Assembly: GCA_900554895.1 (NCBI GenBank) | Contig: USIX01000107.1 | Span: 1 to 7,944 of the forward strand | Source: an uncultured Megamonas sp. | GTDB lineage: Bacteria; Bacillota; Negativicutes; Selenomonadales; Selenomonadaceae | Direction: 5' to 3' | Length of the DNA: 7,944 nt | Translations under genes and position numbers: made by a program | Shown: positions 1 to 7,203 of the stretch, one piece after another | How positions within the stretch are numbered: position 1 is the stretch's first letter | Layout of the letters: every line of letters begins with the position of its first letter | Notes under the pieces: generated by a model | Database searches by the model: none | What the model saw: the letters and a program-made list of their open reading frames with translations, nothing else | What the model was told of the DNA's origin: nothing

Positions 1-401
1 TTGAAGAATTTATTAAAGGCAGAGAACTGTCCATTCCAGTTTACGGAAATGAAGAAAAGAAAACGCTGCCGGTTATTGAAATAACGACAAATTCTGGCAG
101 ATACGATTATAAAAGCAAATACACAAAAGGCGAGTCATATCATATAATTCCGGCTCCGCTTGATGATGAAGTTACGCAAAAGGTGCAGAAGCTTTGTATT
201 GATGCCTGTACGGTAGCGGATTGCAAAGGTATGGTACGTGTTGATGTAATGCTCAGTGAAGATAATGTGCCGTATGCTCTGGAAATTAATTCTGTGCCGG
301 GTATGACGGAAACTTCTTTAGTACCTGATGCCGCACGGTCTGTAGGTATTGATTTCGGTAGTTTGTGTGAAATGATTTTGCAGATGGCGGTGGAAAAATA
401 A
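1..401 (+). CDS. ddl: D-alanine--D-alanine ligase, C-terminal part (5' end outside window)
   Basis: The reading frame is open from base 3 and ends in TAA at 399-401, giving the last 132 residues of a protein that normally has about 300-370. Ddl joins two D-alanines with ATP in the cytoplasm; MurF then adds the dipeptide to the peptidoglycan precursor. Visible family signatures are the EEFIKGREL strand at the window start, LPVIEI, the omega-loop segment YDYKSKYT that covers the active site, RVDVM with its metal-binding Asp, and LEINSVPGMTETSLVP, whose Glu and Asn are the usual Mg2+ ligands. The ATP-grasp N-terminal half and the start codon lie off the left edge. The gene ends 16 bases before ftsQ, a normal dcw-cluster arrangement. 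The assignment is secure; which Ddl subtype it is cannot be told from this fragment. Confidence 0.96.
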   Translation, partial: EEFIKGRELSIPVYGNEEKKTLPVIEITTNSGRYDYKSKYTKGESYHIIPAPLDDEVTQKVQKLCIDACTVADCKGMVRVDVMLSEDNVPYALEINSVPGMTETSLVPDAARSVGIDFGSLCEMILQMAVEK

Positions 402-417
402 TAAGGGGCGCTTTATT

Positions 418-1158
418 ATGGTAAAAAAACCGAATAAATCAGGAAGTTTCATTTCAAGGCGCAATATAGTAAGAGGTCTAATAGGCCTCTTTTCTGTATT
501 ATTGCTGATATTCATCATAAATTCGCCGCTTTTAAAAATCGGCTATGTGAAAGTTACGGGAAATTCGTATCTGCCGCGTGAAGATGTACTGGAAATCGCA
601 CGGGTAAAAGAACCGCTTAATATTTTTTCCGTTCAGACAGACGTTATCCAGAATTATTTGCAGAGCGATTTACGTATTGATACAGCGAAAGTATGGCGGG
701 ATTTTCCGAACTGTTTGAACATCGAAATTACGGAAAGACTGCCTGTAGCGGTGATGAACTGTAATTACGGCTATATTAATCTGGATAAGAACAGTGTAGT
801 CATTGACGTGTATACCGATGTCAAAAAAATACAAAAACCGGTAATAACGGGAGTTGTTTTACAGGATGTTTATATTGGTGATAATATAAATGATGCTACG
901 ACAAAAAAAGTATTAGTCTATTTAGGGTTGTTGAGTAATGATGTTTTAGGACAGGTTAGACAGATTAATATCGCAGATAAAGAACATATTGAATTATATA
1001 CGGTAAAAGGAACAAGAATTATTTTGGGAAATTTGGACAATGCTGAAAAAATAGCGGGTAAAACGCAGGAAATTTTTAATGATATGAATTCGACATCTAT
1101 TCCTGTTGAATATATAGATTTGAGTTACTCAAGACCGGTATTGAAGATTAAACAATGA
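418..1158 (+). CDS. ftsQ: Cell division protein FtsQ/DivIB (POTRA domain)
   Basis: This is a 246-residue bitopic membrane protein of the divisome; in known systems FtsQ/DivIB binds FtsB/DivIC and FtsL and links the FtsZ ring to septal wall synthesis. A short basic cytoplasmic tail (1-17) is followed by one transmembrane helix (about 18-36), a FtsQ-type POTRA domain (about 38-108, beginning IGYVKVTGNSYLPREDVLEIA and ending around the WRDFPNCLNIEITERLPVA strand) and a beta domain (about 109-240, with YINLDKNSVVIDV near its start). The length fits the family. The ATG at 418 has AAGGGGCG seven bases upstream. The gene lies 16 bases after ddl, and its TGA stop overlaps the start region of the DUF881 gene, so the two are probably translated from one message. 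Confidence 0.93.
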   Translation: MVKKPNKSGSFISRRNIVRGLIGLFSVLLLIFIINSPLLKIGYVKVTGNSYLPREDVLEIARVKEPLNIFSVQTDVIQNYLQSDLRIDTAKVWRDFPNCLNIEITERLPVAVMNCNYGYINLDKNSVVIDVYTDVKKIQKPVITGVVLQDVYIGDNINDATTKKVLVYLGLLSNDVLGQVRQINIADKEHIELYTVKGTRIILGNLDNAEKIAGKTQEIFNDMNSTSIPVEYIDLSYSRPVLKIKQ

Positions 1159-1160
1159 GG
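1156..1160 (+). promoter_or_regulatory. Ribosome binding site TGAGG that decides the DUF881 start
   Basis: TGAGG overlaps the ftsQ stop codon and lies six bases before the ATG at 1167. The earlier in-frame ATG at 1155 would itself overlap this site and has only an A-rich, purine-poor-in-G stretch upstream, so 1167 is the better start. Confidence 0.6.
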
Positions 1161-1166
1161 AATTTT

Positions 1167-1844
1167 ATGATGCCAAATAAAAGAGTTTTTTCGATAATTT
1201 TCATATGTTTTCTGTTGGGTTTTATGATATCGGTGCAGCTTAAAACGACACAGGATAATTTAAAATCGTCTACACAGTATCAGCGTATAGAACAATTATC
1301 GGATATATTGCTTCGTACGGAAAAAGAGCGCGATGCTTTAAAACTGGAAATTGCACGATTAAAAGAAAGTGCAAATCTGCATGATAATTTTCCAGACAAA
1401 ATCAATTTTATGGCGGGAACTACGGCCGTGAAAGGACCGGGGGTAGTGCTTACGATAGAGGACAGTAAAAAGGCTCTGTCATCAGCGGATAATACCAATC
1501 TGTATATTATTCATGATGAAGACGTACTGAAGGTTATTAATGAACTGCGTGCAGCGGGAGCAGAAGCCATAGCCATAAACGACCAGAGGCTGACGGCAAA
1601 TTCAGAAATACGCTGTGCCGGGCCGACGATTTCCATAAACAATACACGCATTTCGGCACCGTACGAGATAAAAGCCATCGGTAACGCCAAGAATATGGAA
1701 AATGCCATCAAGATGCGCGGCGGCGTAGCGGAAAGTCTCAGTGTATGGGGAATACGGCTTGATGTTCGCCAGGAAGCAAATATAATTATTCCTGCCTATA
1801 AAGGAGCAGTGCAGTTTAAATATACCACTTCTTTAGAGCAATAA
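1167..1844 (+). CDS. DUF881 family (YlxW/YlxX-like) membrane-anchored protein
   Basis: This is a 225-residue protein from the chosen start MMPNKRVF; starting at the ATG at 1155 would add four residues. One transmembrane helix near the N terminus (about residues 8-26) is followed by a predicted coiled coil with heptad-like Leu/Ile spacing (roughly 38-72), then the DUF881 domain. That domain shows VKGPGVVLTIEDS, NLYIIHDEDVLKVINELRAAG, AEAIAINDQRL, a GPTISINN strand, and PYEIKAIGN. In Firmicutes these proteins (YlxW and YlxX of Bacillus) sit in the dcw cluster between divIB and sbp; their biochemical role is not established. Only one copy is present here where Bacillus has two. A division or envelope role is inferred from position, the outward-facing coiled coil and conservation. 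Confidence 0.88.
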   Translation: MMPNKRVFSIIFICFLLGFMISVQLKTTQDNLKSSTQYQRIEQLSDILLRTEKERDALKLEIARLKESANLHDNFPDKINFMAGTTAVKGPGVVLTIEDSKKALSSADNTNLYIIHDEDVLKVINELRAAGAEAIAINDQRLTANSEIRCAGPTISINNTRISAPYEIKAIGNAKNMENAIKMRGGVAESLSVWGIRLDVRQEANIIIPAYKGAVQFKYTTSLEQ

Positions 1845-1871
1845 GCTGATATGTATGGGAGATTTATTTGA

Positions 1872-2213
1872 ATGAATAAGATTTTTGTTTTGTGCATGAT
1901 TGCCGGTTTATTCGGCGGTATAACAGGTTATTTTGCGCCGGTAGTTGTTCCGGTGGAATATAACAAATTGTTTTCCGTCGCTATTTTAGCCGGAATAGAA
2001 ACAGTATTCAATGGTATAAAAATGCTGGTAAAAGACAGATTTAACAGTCGTTTATTCATCTATAACTTTTTTGTAAATGTGTTTATTGCCGTGATTTTCG
2101 TTTTTGTAGGAGATAGTCTGGGTTTGGACTTATATTATGTTGTATTATTGACATTGGGATTTAGATTATTGCAGGATTTGGATATAATAAAGCTGTGTCT
2201 GTTTAATAAGTAG
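1872..2213 (+). CDS. sbp: Small basic protein, DUF1290 family
   Basis: This is a 113-residue, almost entirely hydrophobic protein with about four membrane helices (roughly 3-25, 33-52, 61-80 and 85-106). It matches the Bacillus Sbp family in length and signatures: VPVEYNKLFSVAILAGIETVFNGI, then NFFVN, GLDLYYV, and FRLLQDLDIIK at the C terminus. Function is unknown; the family is found beside ftsA/ftsZ in Firmicutes. The ATG at 1872 lies about ten bases after GGGAG (1857-1861) and 27 bases after the DUF881 stop, suggesting co-transcription. In Bacillus the next gene is ftsA; here the next gene is ftsZ. An alternative reading as an unrelated small membrane protein is unlikely given both motifs and position. 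Confidence 0.88.
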   Translation: MNKIFVLCMIAGLFGGITGYFAPVVVPVEYNKLFSVAILAGIETVFNGIKMLVKDRFNSRLFIYNFFVNVFIAVIFVFVGDSLGLDLYYVVLLTLGFRLLQDLDIIKLCLFNK

Positions 2214-2245
2214 TTTTGTTTTTTTGCAAATAACATACTAAAATA

Positions 2246-2274
2246 TTGGCTAATTGTTTATTTTGGTATATAAT
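2246..2274 (+). promoter_or_regulatory. Sigma-A-type promoter for ftsZ
   Basis: TTGGCT (2246-2251) and a perfect TATAAT (2269-2274) are separated by exactly 17 bases, in the 133-base gap after sbp. Transcription would begin near 2281, giving a leader of about 66 bases before the GTG start. The -35 box matches consensus at four of six positions. The gap has no other gene-like content; it is simply AT-rich. Confidence 0.72.
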
Positions 2275-2333
2275 TAATAATTAAGCAAATTAATTCTGAA
2301 ATAAATGTCGCATGACTTTAAATAACGGGTACT

Positions 2334-2338
2334 GGAGG
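2334..2338 (+). promoter_or_regulatory. Strong ribosome binding site of ftsZ
   Basis: GGAGG eight bases before the GTG at 2347 fixes this as the ftsZ start. The next in-frame ATG (2368) has no such site and would remove the first seven residues. Confidence 0.8.
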
Positions 2339-2346
2339 TTACTATA

Positions 2347-3402
2347 GTGTTTGAATTAGACCAAGAGATGGAGCCGATTGCCAAGATAAAAGTAGTTGGC
2401 GTAGGTGGCGGTGGAAATAATGCCGTTAACAGAATGATTGCGTCCGGATTGAAAGGCGTGGAATTTGTAGCCATAAATACGGATGCACAGGCATTGGTGC
2501 ATGCAATGGCACAAAATCGCATACAGATAGGTGAGAAACTGACGCGTGGTCTAGGCGCAGGAGCAAGACCGGAAATCGGTGAAAAGGCAGCGCAGGAAAA
2601 TCGCGATGATATTATGAAAGCTTTGCAGGGCGCAGATATGATTTTCGTTACGGCCGGTATGGGGGGCGGTACTGGTACAGGCGGTGCGCCGATTGTAGCC
2701 GAATGTGCCCGTGAAGTAGGTGCTCTGACTGTAGGTGTTGTTACGCGTCCGTTTATGTTTGAAGGTAAAAAGCGTTTAAAACAGGCTGAAGCAGGCATTA
2801 AAAATTTAAAAGCAAATGTGGATACTCTGATTACAATTCCGAATGACCGTTTATTGGATATTATTGATAAGAAAACATCCATGATAGATGCGTTCCGTAT
2901 TGCCGATGACGTTCTTCGTCAGGGCGTACAGGGCATATCCGACCTTATAACCGTTCCGGGCATTATCAACTTGGACTTTGCCGATGTTAAGACGGTTATG
3001 AGCAATGCCGGTTCAGCATTGATGGGTATCGGTGAAGGACATGGCGACAATGCGGCTGTGGATGCGGCTAAGATTGCCGTAAACAGCCCTCTTTTGGAAA
3101 CGTCTATTCAAGGTGCAAAGGCTATTTTGTACAACGTTACAGGCGGTCCGAATCTCGGCTTGATGCAGATAAGCGAAGCTTCGGAAATTATAAGCGGAGC
3201 GGCGCATGAAGATGCGAACATTATTTTCGGTACGGCTATTGATGAAACGCTGGAAGATACTGTAAGAATAACAGTGATTGCTACCGGTTTTGATGAAGAA
3301 GGCGCGGATGACATTCCGGAATTTCCATCCATGCCAAAACAGACGACGGATAATAATGATATGGGAGGCTTCCCGGATTTACCGTCTTGGATGCGCAGAT
3401 AA
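2347..3402 (+). CDS. ftsZ: Cell division protein FtsZ (tubulin-like GTPase)
   Basis: FtsZ polymerises with GTP into the cytoplasmic ring that scaffolds the septum. The 351-residue protein starts at GTG (2347) behind GGAGG. It shows the nucleotide-binding GGGGNNAV (about 20-27), NTDAQAL (44-50), the tubulin signature GGGTGTG (106-112), NDRLL (166-170), and the T7 catalytic loop NLDFADV with Asp210 and Asp213. The GTPase and activation domains end near residue 318. The remaining tail is short: a linker of about 25 acidic and polar residues and a terminal peptide DLPSWMRR in place of the more usual IPxFLRR-type ending. This peptide is the docking site for membrane tethers such as FtsA and SepF. 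It has its own promoter upstream and a terminator directly downstream. ftsA is absent upstream. Confidence 0.98.
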   Translation: MFELDQEMEPIAKIKVVGVGGGGNNAVNRMIASGLKGVEFVAINTDAQALVHAMAQNRIQIGEKLTRGLGAGARPEIGEKAAQENRDDIMKALQGADMIFVTAGMGGGTGTGGAPIVAECAREVGALTVGVVTRPFMFEGKKRLKQAEAGIKNLKANVDTLITIPNDRLLDIIDKKTSMIDAFRIADDVLRQGVQGISDLITVPGIINLDFADVKTVMSNAGSALMGIGEGHGDNAAVDAAKIAVNSPLLETSIQGAKAILYNVTGGPNLGLMQISEASEIISGAAHEDANIIFGTAIDETLEDTVRITVIATGFDEEGADDIPEFPSMPKQTTDNNDMGGFPDLPSWMRR

Positions 3403-3421
3403 GTAAACGACGGCAAAACAT

Positions 3422-3456
3422 AAACAGGCAGTCAGAAAAATGATTGCCTGTTTTTT
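3422..3456 (+). terminator. Rho-independent terminator after ftsZ
   Basis: A 13-bp stem (3422-3434 with 3441-3453, one G-U pair at 3431/3444) closes a six-base GAAAAA loop and runs into TTTTTT at 3451-3456. It lies 20 bases after the ftsZ stop and should end the ftsZ message. Confidence 0.88.
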
Positions 3457-3481
3457 ATGACAGAATTAGGCAGGTGAAATT

Positions 3482-4525
3482 ATGCGCCGTTATATACCAT
3501 TATTACTAGTTGGGCTATGTATTTTATTCGTAATATTAGCGATGCTGCTTTATACGACGCAGATTGTAGGACAGAAAAATCAGAAAGAATTCATACCGGT
3601 TATGAAAACTTTGACGGTTTATACGACAATGCCTGCTGATATGGCAATGATAATTGCCGAACAGTATAAACGTGAAAGCAATATTCAGGTAAATTTTGTG
3701 CAGATGAGTTCCGAGGAGCTGCAGCAAAAGCTGATTGATAAAAATGAAGCGGGCGGAGCGGATTTAATTATTGCCGATTCACAGCTTTTGGAAAAAATAG
3801 CACAAAGGGAAATATTGACAGGCAATATTTCCGAACAGGAGGATATTGTTGCAGAACGGTTCAAAAGTCCTGTTAATCAGTGGATTGGCATATGGTATGA
3901 CCCGATAGTATTCTGCTATAATCTTGATTATGTGAAAAATAACTGGTATGTGCCGACCAGTTGGGAGGAGCTGGCATATACGCCGCAGATAAAAATTGCC
4001 ATGACGGATTTTACCGTAGCTTCGGCCAGCAGTAATGTACTGTATTCTTTGATAGAAAATAAAGGTGATGAATATACGTTTGCGCTGCTTAAAAGTCTGC
4101 ATGGGAAAATGCAGCGTTATGCCAAGTATTTATCTACACCGGTACGTATGGTCGGCATGGCGGAAGCCGATGTGGCAATAGCCGTGCAAAGTGAGGCTTT
4201 GCGCTATATTCATGATGATTATCCTTTAACGATTATTTATCCTGAGAACGGAACGACATATCAGCTGACTGCAGTGGGAATTTTATCTGCCAGCAGACAA
4301 CAGACGGAATCTGCCGATTTTATCAAGTGGCTTTTAGGAGATGAAGTACAGATGGAACTGCAGCGTCATCAGTATTATTATGTGCCTACTAACTACGGTT
4401 CATTAACGTATAAGGAATTTGCAGGAAAAAATATTGCGTTTATGGAAAAATACACGATATTGGATGATATTAATAAAAAAATATATCTGGACAGATGGGT
4501 AAGGGATATCAGATTGGCAAATTAA
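3482..4525 (+). CDS. Membrane-anchored extracellular solute-binding protein (type 2 periplasmic-binding fold)
   Basis: This is a 347-residue protein. The N terminus has two arginines followed by a single hydrophobic helix (about 5-24). Cys13 lies inside this helix, but Leu precedes it, so there is no canonical lipobox and the protein is probably an uncleaved or signal-peptidase-processed export product. The rest looks like a family 1/6 binding protein of iron, spermidine or sugar ABC importers: TLTVYTTMPADMAMIIAEQYKRE (first strand and helix, about 43-65), ADLIIADS (93-100), GIWYDPIVFCYN (136-147), VPTSWEEL (157-164), and the C-terminal IKWLLGDEVQMELQRHQYYYVPTN (281-304). No permease or ATPase gene adjoins it and the ligand cannot be predicted. 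AGGTGA lies four bases before the ATG. The gene is 25 bases upstream of rimO. Confidence 0.82.
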   Translation: MRRYIPLLLVGLCILFVILAMLLYTTQIVGQKNQKEFIPVMKTLTVYTTMPADMAMIIAEQYKRESNIQVNFVQMSSEELQQKLIDKNEAGGADLIIADSQLLEKIAQREILTGNISEQEDIVAERFKSPVNQWIGIWYDPIVFCYNLDYVKNNWYVPTSWEELAYTPQIKIAMTDFTVASASSNVLYSLIENKGDEYTFALLKSLHGKMQRYAKYLSTPVRMVGMAEADVAIAVQSEALRYIHDDYPLTIIYPENGTTYQLTAVGILSASRQQTESADFIKWLLGDEVQMELQRHQYYYVPTNYGSLTYKEFAGKNIAFMEKYTILDDINKKIYLDRWVRDIRLAN

Positions 4526-4550
4526 ATAAACGAGCTAGGGAGTTGATTTT

Positions 4551-5885
4551 ATGTTGAAAGCAGGTTTTATAAGTTTAGGCTGTTCCAAAAATCTGGTGGA
4601 TACGGAAGTTATGCTGGGAATTCTGGCGAAAAATAATGTGGAGATTACGCCGGAACCGGCAAAGGCCGATATTTTAATTGTAAACACATGTACGTTTATT
4701 CAGTCGGCAAAAGAGGAGTCCATTACGACGATTTTGAACATGGCTGAATATAAGCAAAGCGGGAAATGCCGTTCACTGATTATTGCAGGCTGCATGGGAC
4801 AAAGATACGGTGAGGAACTTTTAAAGGAATTTCCGGAAGTTGACGCGATTGTCGGCACCGGTGCATGGAGCCGTATCATGGAGGCTGTCGATGCAACGGT
4901 GAATGAACATAAACGCGTACTTATAACAGGCGAGTCCAAGGAAATATATACAGCTTCTTCACCGCGTATCTTTACGACACCGTTTTATACAGCATATATA
5001 AAAATTGCTGAAGGCTGTAATCATCGCTGTGCATACTGTACTATACCGTATGTACGTGGTAATTACCGCAGCCGTACGATTGAGGATATCAAGCAGGAAG
5101 TAAAAGCTTTGGCAGAGCAGGGCGTAAAGGAATTCAACATTATTGCACAGGATACTACGTATTACGGACAGGATATTTACGGCAAGCCGTCTTTGGTGGA
5201 ACTTTTAAAGGAACTTGTTAAAATTGATAAAGTAAAATGGCTGCGCATACAATATGCCTATCCGCATACATTCAGTGATGAACTGATTGATTTAATTGCC
5301 AATGAGGAAAAAATCTGCAATTATGTCGACCTGCCGCTGCAGCATGCGCACAATGCCGTTTTACGCAGTATGCGCCGTACGGATACGCGTGAAAGCATTG
5401 AAATTCTGCTTGATAAATTGCGCAAACGCATACCGAATGTTGTTATCCGTTCCAGTTTTATCGTCGGTTTTCCGGGCGAAACGGCTTCACAGTATGCTTC
5501 ATTGCGTGATTTTCTGGAAAAACAGCGTTTCGACAAGGTGGGAATTTTCTCCTATTCGCGTGAAGAAGGTACACCGGCTTATGATATGCAAAACCAGGTT
5601 CCGGAAGATATCATGCAGGAACGTTATCATGATTTGATGAGTTTGCAAAGCAAGATTTCCGAGACAATCAATATATCTATGGAAGGTAAAATTGTAGACG
5701 TACTTATTGAAGGTCGCGATGATGAACAGCATATAGCATACGGACGTTCCTACCGTGAGGCACCGGAAGTGGACGGTCAGGTATTTGTAGAGGGCGACGA
5801 TACCAGCCAGCCGGGTGATATTATCAAAGTGAGAATATTGCAGGGCTTTGACTATGATGTTGTCGGTGAACGTGTAGAAGATTGA
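4551..5885 (+). CDS. rimO: Ribosomal protein S12 methylthiotransferase RimO
   Basis: RimO is a radical-SAM enzyme that adds a methylthio group to a conserved aspartate of ribosomal protein S12, using two 4Fe-4S clusters. The 444-residue protein has the N-terminal methylthiotransferase domain with cluster ligands Cys11 (in SLGCSKNLVDTEVML), Cys47 and Cys81, the radical-SAM motif CNHRCAYC (Cys156, Cys160, Cys163), and a C-terminal TRAM domain (about 378-440). The SLGCSKNLVDTE start and the GRSYREAPEVDG segment in the TRAM domain are characteristic of RimO rather than MiaB or MtaB. The length is normal. The ATG at 4551 has AGGGAG eight bases upstream. It is followed by cinA after 22 bases; many Firmicutes place pgsA between these two genes, which is not the case here. 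Confidence 0.96.
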   Translation: MLKAGFISLGCSKNLVDTEVMLGILAKNNVEITPEPAKADILIVNTCTFIQSAKEESITTILNMAEYKQSGKCRSLIIAGCMGQRYGEELLKEFPEVDAIVGTGAWSRIMEAVDATVNEHKRVLITGESKEIYTASSPRIFTTPFYTAYIKIAEGCNHRCAYCTIPYVRGNYRSRTIEDIKQEVKALAEQGVKEFNIIAQDTTYYGQDIYGKPSLVELLKELVKIDKVKWLRIQYAYPHTFSDELIDLIANEEKICNYVDLPLQHAHNAVLRSMRRTDTRESIEILLDKLRKRIPNVVIRSSFIVGFPGETASQYASLRDFLEKQRFDKVGIFSYSREEGTPAYDMQNQVPEDIMQERYHDLMSLQSKISETINISMEGKIVDVLIEGRDDEQHIAYGRSYREAPEVDGQVFVEGDDTSQPGDIIKVRILQGFDYDVVGERVED

Positions 5886-5907
5886 TTTAAGCTGAGAGGA
5901 AATTTTT

Positions 5908-7158
5908 ATGAAAGTTGAAATTGTAACAACGGGCAGTGAGCTTTTATTAGGACAGATTGTTAATACAAATGCAGCATATATGTCGGCGCGCCTTAATGAT
6001 TTGGGTTTTGACGTAATTTATCAGACGACTGTCGGCGATAATCACGACCGCATGAAAGAAGTGCTGGAACATGCACTGTCGCGTGCGGATATCGTTATTA
6101 CTTCAGGCGGATTGGGACCGACGCAGGGGGATATTACCAAGGAAGTATCAGCAGAAATTTTCGGACGTAAAATGAAACTTCATGCAGAAAGTAAACGTCG
6201 CATGGAAGAAAGATTTGCTCAGCGTCATGTTGTCTGGACGGATAATAACCTGCGTCAGGTAACGCTGCCGGAAGGGGCAGAAGTATTTTTGAACTACAAC
6301 GGCATTGCCTCCGGCGTAGTTCTTGAAAACAACGGTAAATATTTAATAAATCTGCCGGGCCCGCCGAGTGAAATGAAGGATATGTTTGAACGCAGTTTAA
6401 AACCGTATTTGCAGCGTAAATTCGGATTTAAGCATGTTATCGTTTCCAAAGTGCTGAATACGATGGGATTGGGAGAGTCCCTGCTGGAGACAGAGATTAA
6501 GGATTTGATTTTGGCTCAGTCCAATCCGACCTTGGCACTTTTAATTCGTCCTGCCGGCGTGATTATCCGTATTACAGCAAAAGCCGATACACGTGAGCAG
6601 GCGGAGGAAATGATTGCACAAACGGAAGATAAAATACGTCAGCGTGTCGGTCAGTATATATATGCCGCCAATGATGAAAATCTGGAAGAAATAGTGGCAA
6701 AACTGCTTAGAGACAACTGCATAAAAGTTTCCTGTGCCGAATCGTGTACAGGCGGTATGCTGGCACAGAGGCTGACTTCTATTTCCGGAAGTTCAGTATA
6801 TTTGGACGGCAGTATCGTAACGTACAGCAATGATGTTAAAACGAAATTTCTCAGCGTAGATGAGGACCTGCTTGATACGAAAGGAGCTGTCTGCGCCGAA
6901 GTTGCAGGTCATATGGCGGAAGGTGTCGTACAGATGTTCAATTCCGACATAGGTGTCGGCATAACAGGTATAGCCGGTCCGACAGGCGGCACAAAAACAA
7001 AGCCGGTCGGCCTTGTCTATATTGCCGTTTCCGGCAAATACGGTACGGAGGTTACAGAAAATCATTTCGGCGGCGAAAGAGACGAAGTAAGATACCGGGC
7101 TACACAGCAGGCACTATTCATGCTTCGCCAATATATATTGAAAAACATTAGAAAATAA
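5908..7158 (+). CDS. cinA: CinA family protein (nucleotide pyrophosphatase / NMN amidohydrolase type)
   Basis: The 416-residue, full-length two-domain protein has an N-terminal MoaB/MogA-like domain (about 1-170), which in characterised CinA proteins hydrolyses ADP-ribose, and a C-terminal PncC-like domain (about 258-412), which deamidates nicotinamide mononucleotide to recycle pyridine nucleotides. Visible motifs are TTGSELLLGQIVNTNA (7-22), SGGLGPTQGDITKE (66-79), NLPGPPSEM (148-156), and in the C-terminal domain CAESCTGGMLAQRLT (276-290, with the family's catalytic Ser279), and TGIAGPTGGTKTKPVGLVY (353-371). The name comes from competence-induced genes next to recA in streptococci, but recA is not the next gene here. 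GAGAGGA lies seven bases before the ATG. Which activities remain in this protein cannot be told from sequence. Confidence 0.94.
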   Translation: MKVEIVTTGSELLLGQIVNTNAAYMSARLNDLGFDVIYQTTVGDNHDRMKEVLEHALSRADIVITSGGLGPTQGDITKEVSAEIFGRKMKLHAESKRRMEERFAQRHVVWTDNNLRQVTLPEGAEVFLNYNGIASGVVLENNGKYLINLPGPPSEMKDMFERSLKPYLQRKFGFKHVIVSKVLNTMGLGESLLETEIKDLILAQSNPTLALLIRPAGVIIRITAKADTREQAEEMIAQTEDKIRQRVGQYIYAANDENLEEIVAKLLRDNCIKVSCAESCTGGMLAQRLTSISGSSVYLDGSIVTYSNDVKTKFLSVDEDLLDTKGAVCAEVAGHMAEGVVQMFNSDIGVGITGIAGPTGGTKTKPVGLVYIAVSGKYGTEVTENHFGGERDEVRYRATQQALFMLRQYILKNIRK

Positions 7159-7168
7159 CAAGTATAAT
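7138..7168 (+). promoter_or_regulatory. Possible promoter for the DEAD-box helicase gene
   Basis: TTGAAA (7138-7143, within the end of cinA) and a perfect TATAAT (7163-7168) are separated by 19 bases, longer than the ideal 17. A second TATAAT at 7181-7186 has no fitting -35 box. No terminator hairpin separates cinA from the helicase, so read-through is also possible. Confidence 0.4.
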
Positions 7169-7190
7169 TCAGGTCATTTATATAATATAC

Positions 7191-7196
7191 AGGAGG
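7191..7196 (+). promoter_or_regulatory. Consensus ribosome binding site for a TTG start
   Basis: AGGAGG lies seven bases before the TTG at 7204. No ATG or GTG occurs near this spacing in the frame; the next in-frame ATG (7234) would cut off part of the Q-motif region, so TTG is the start. Confidence 0.8.
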
Positions 7197-7203
7197 ATTT
7201 TTT

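Noticed and set aside
2274..2284. Inverted repeat TTAAT-A-ATTAA next to the ftsZ -10 box, considered as an operator
   Set aside because: Short and made only of A and T in a very AT-rich stretch, so chance is a sufficient explanation.
2274..2882. Open frame of 202 codons on the minus strand opposite the ftsZ start
   Set aside because: It is the antisense shadow of the glycine-rich GTPase motifs of ftsZ, giving a Pro/Ala-rich translation with no domain, and it crosses the ftsZ promoter.
3494..3521. Cys13 of the binding protein as a lipoprotein lipobox cysteine
   Set aside because: The residue before the cysteine is Leu, not Gly/Ala/Ser, and the cysteine lies in the middle of the hydrophobic helix rather than at its end.
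5296..5637. Plus-strand open frame of 113 codons
   Set aside because: It lies out of frame inside rimO, whose radical-SAM and TRAM domains continue unbroken through it.
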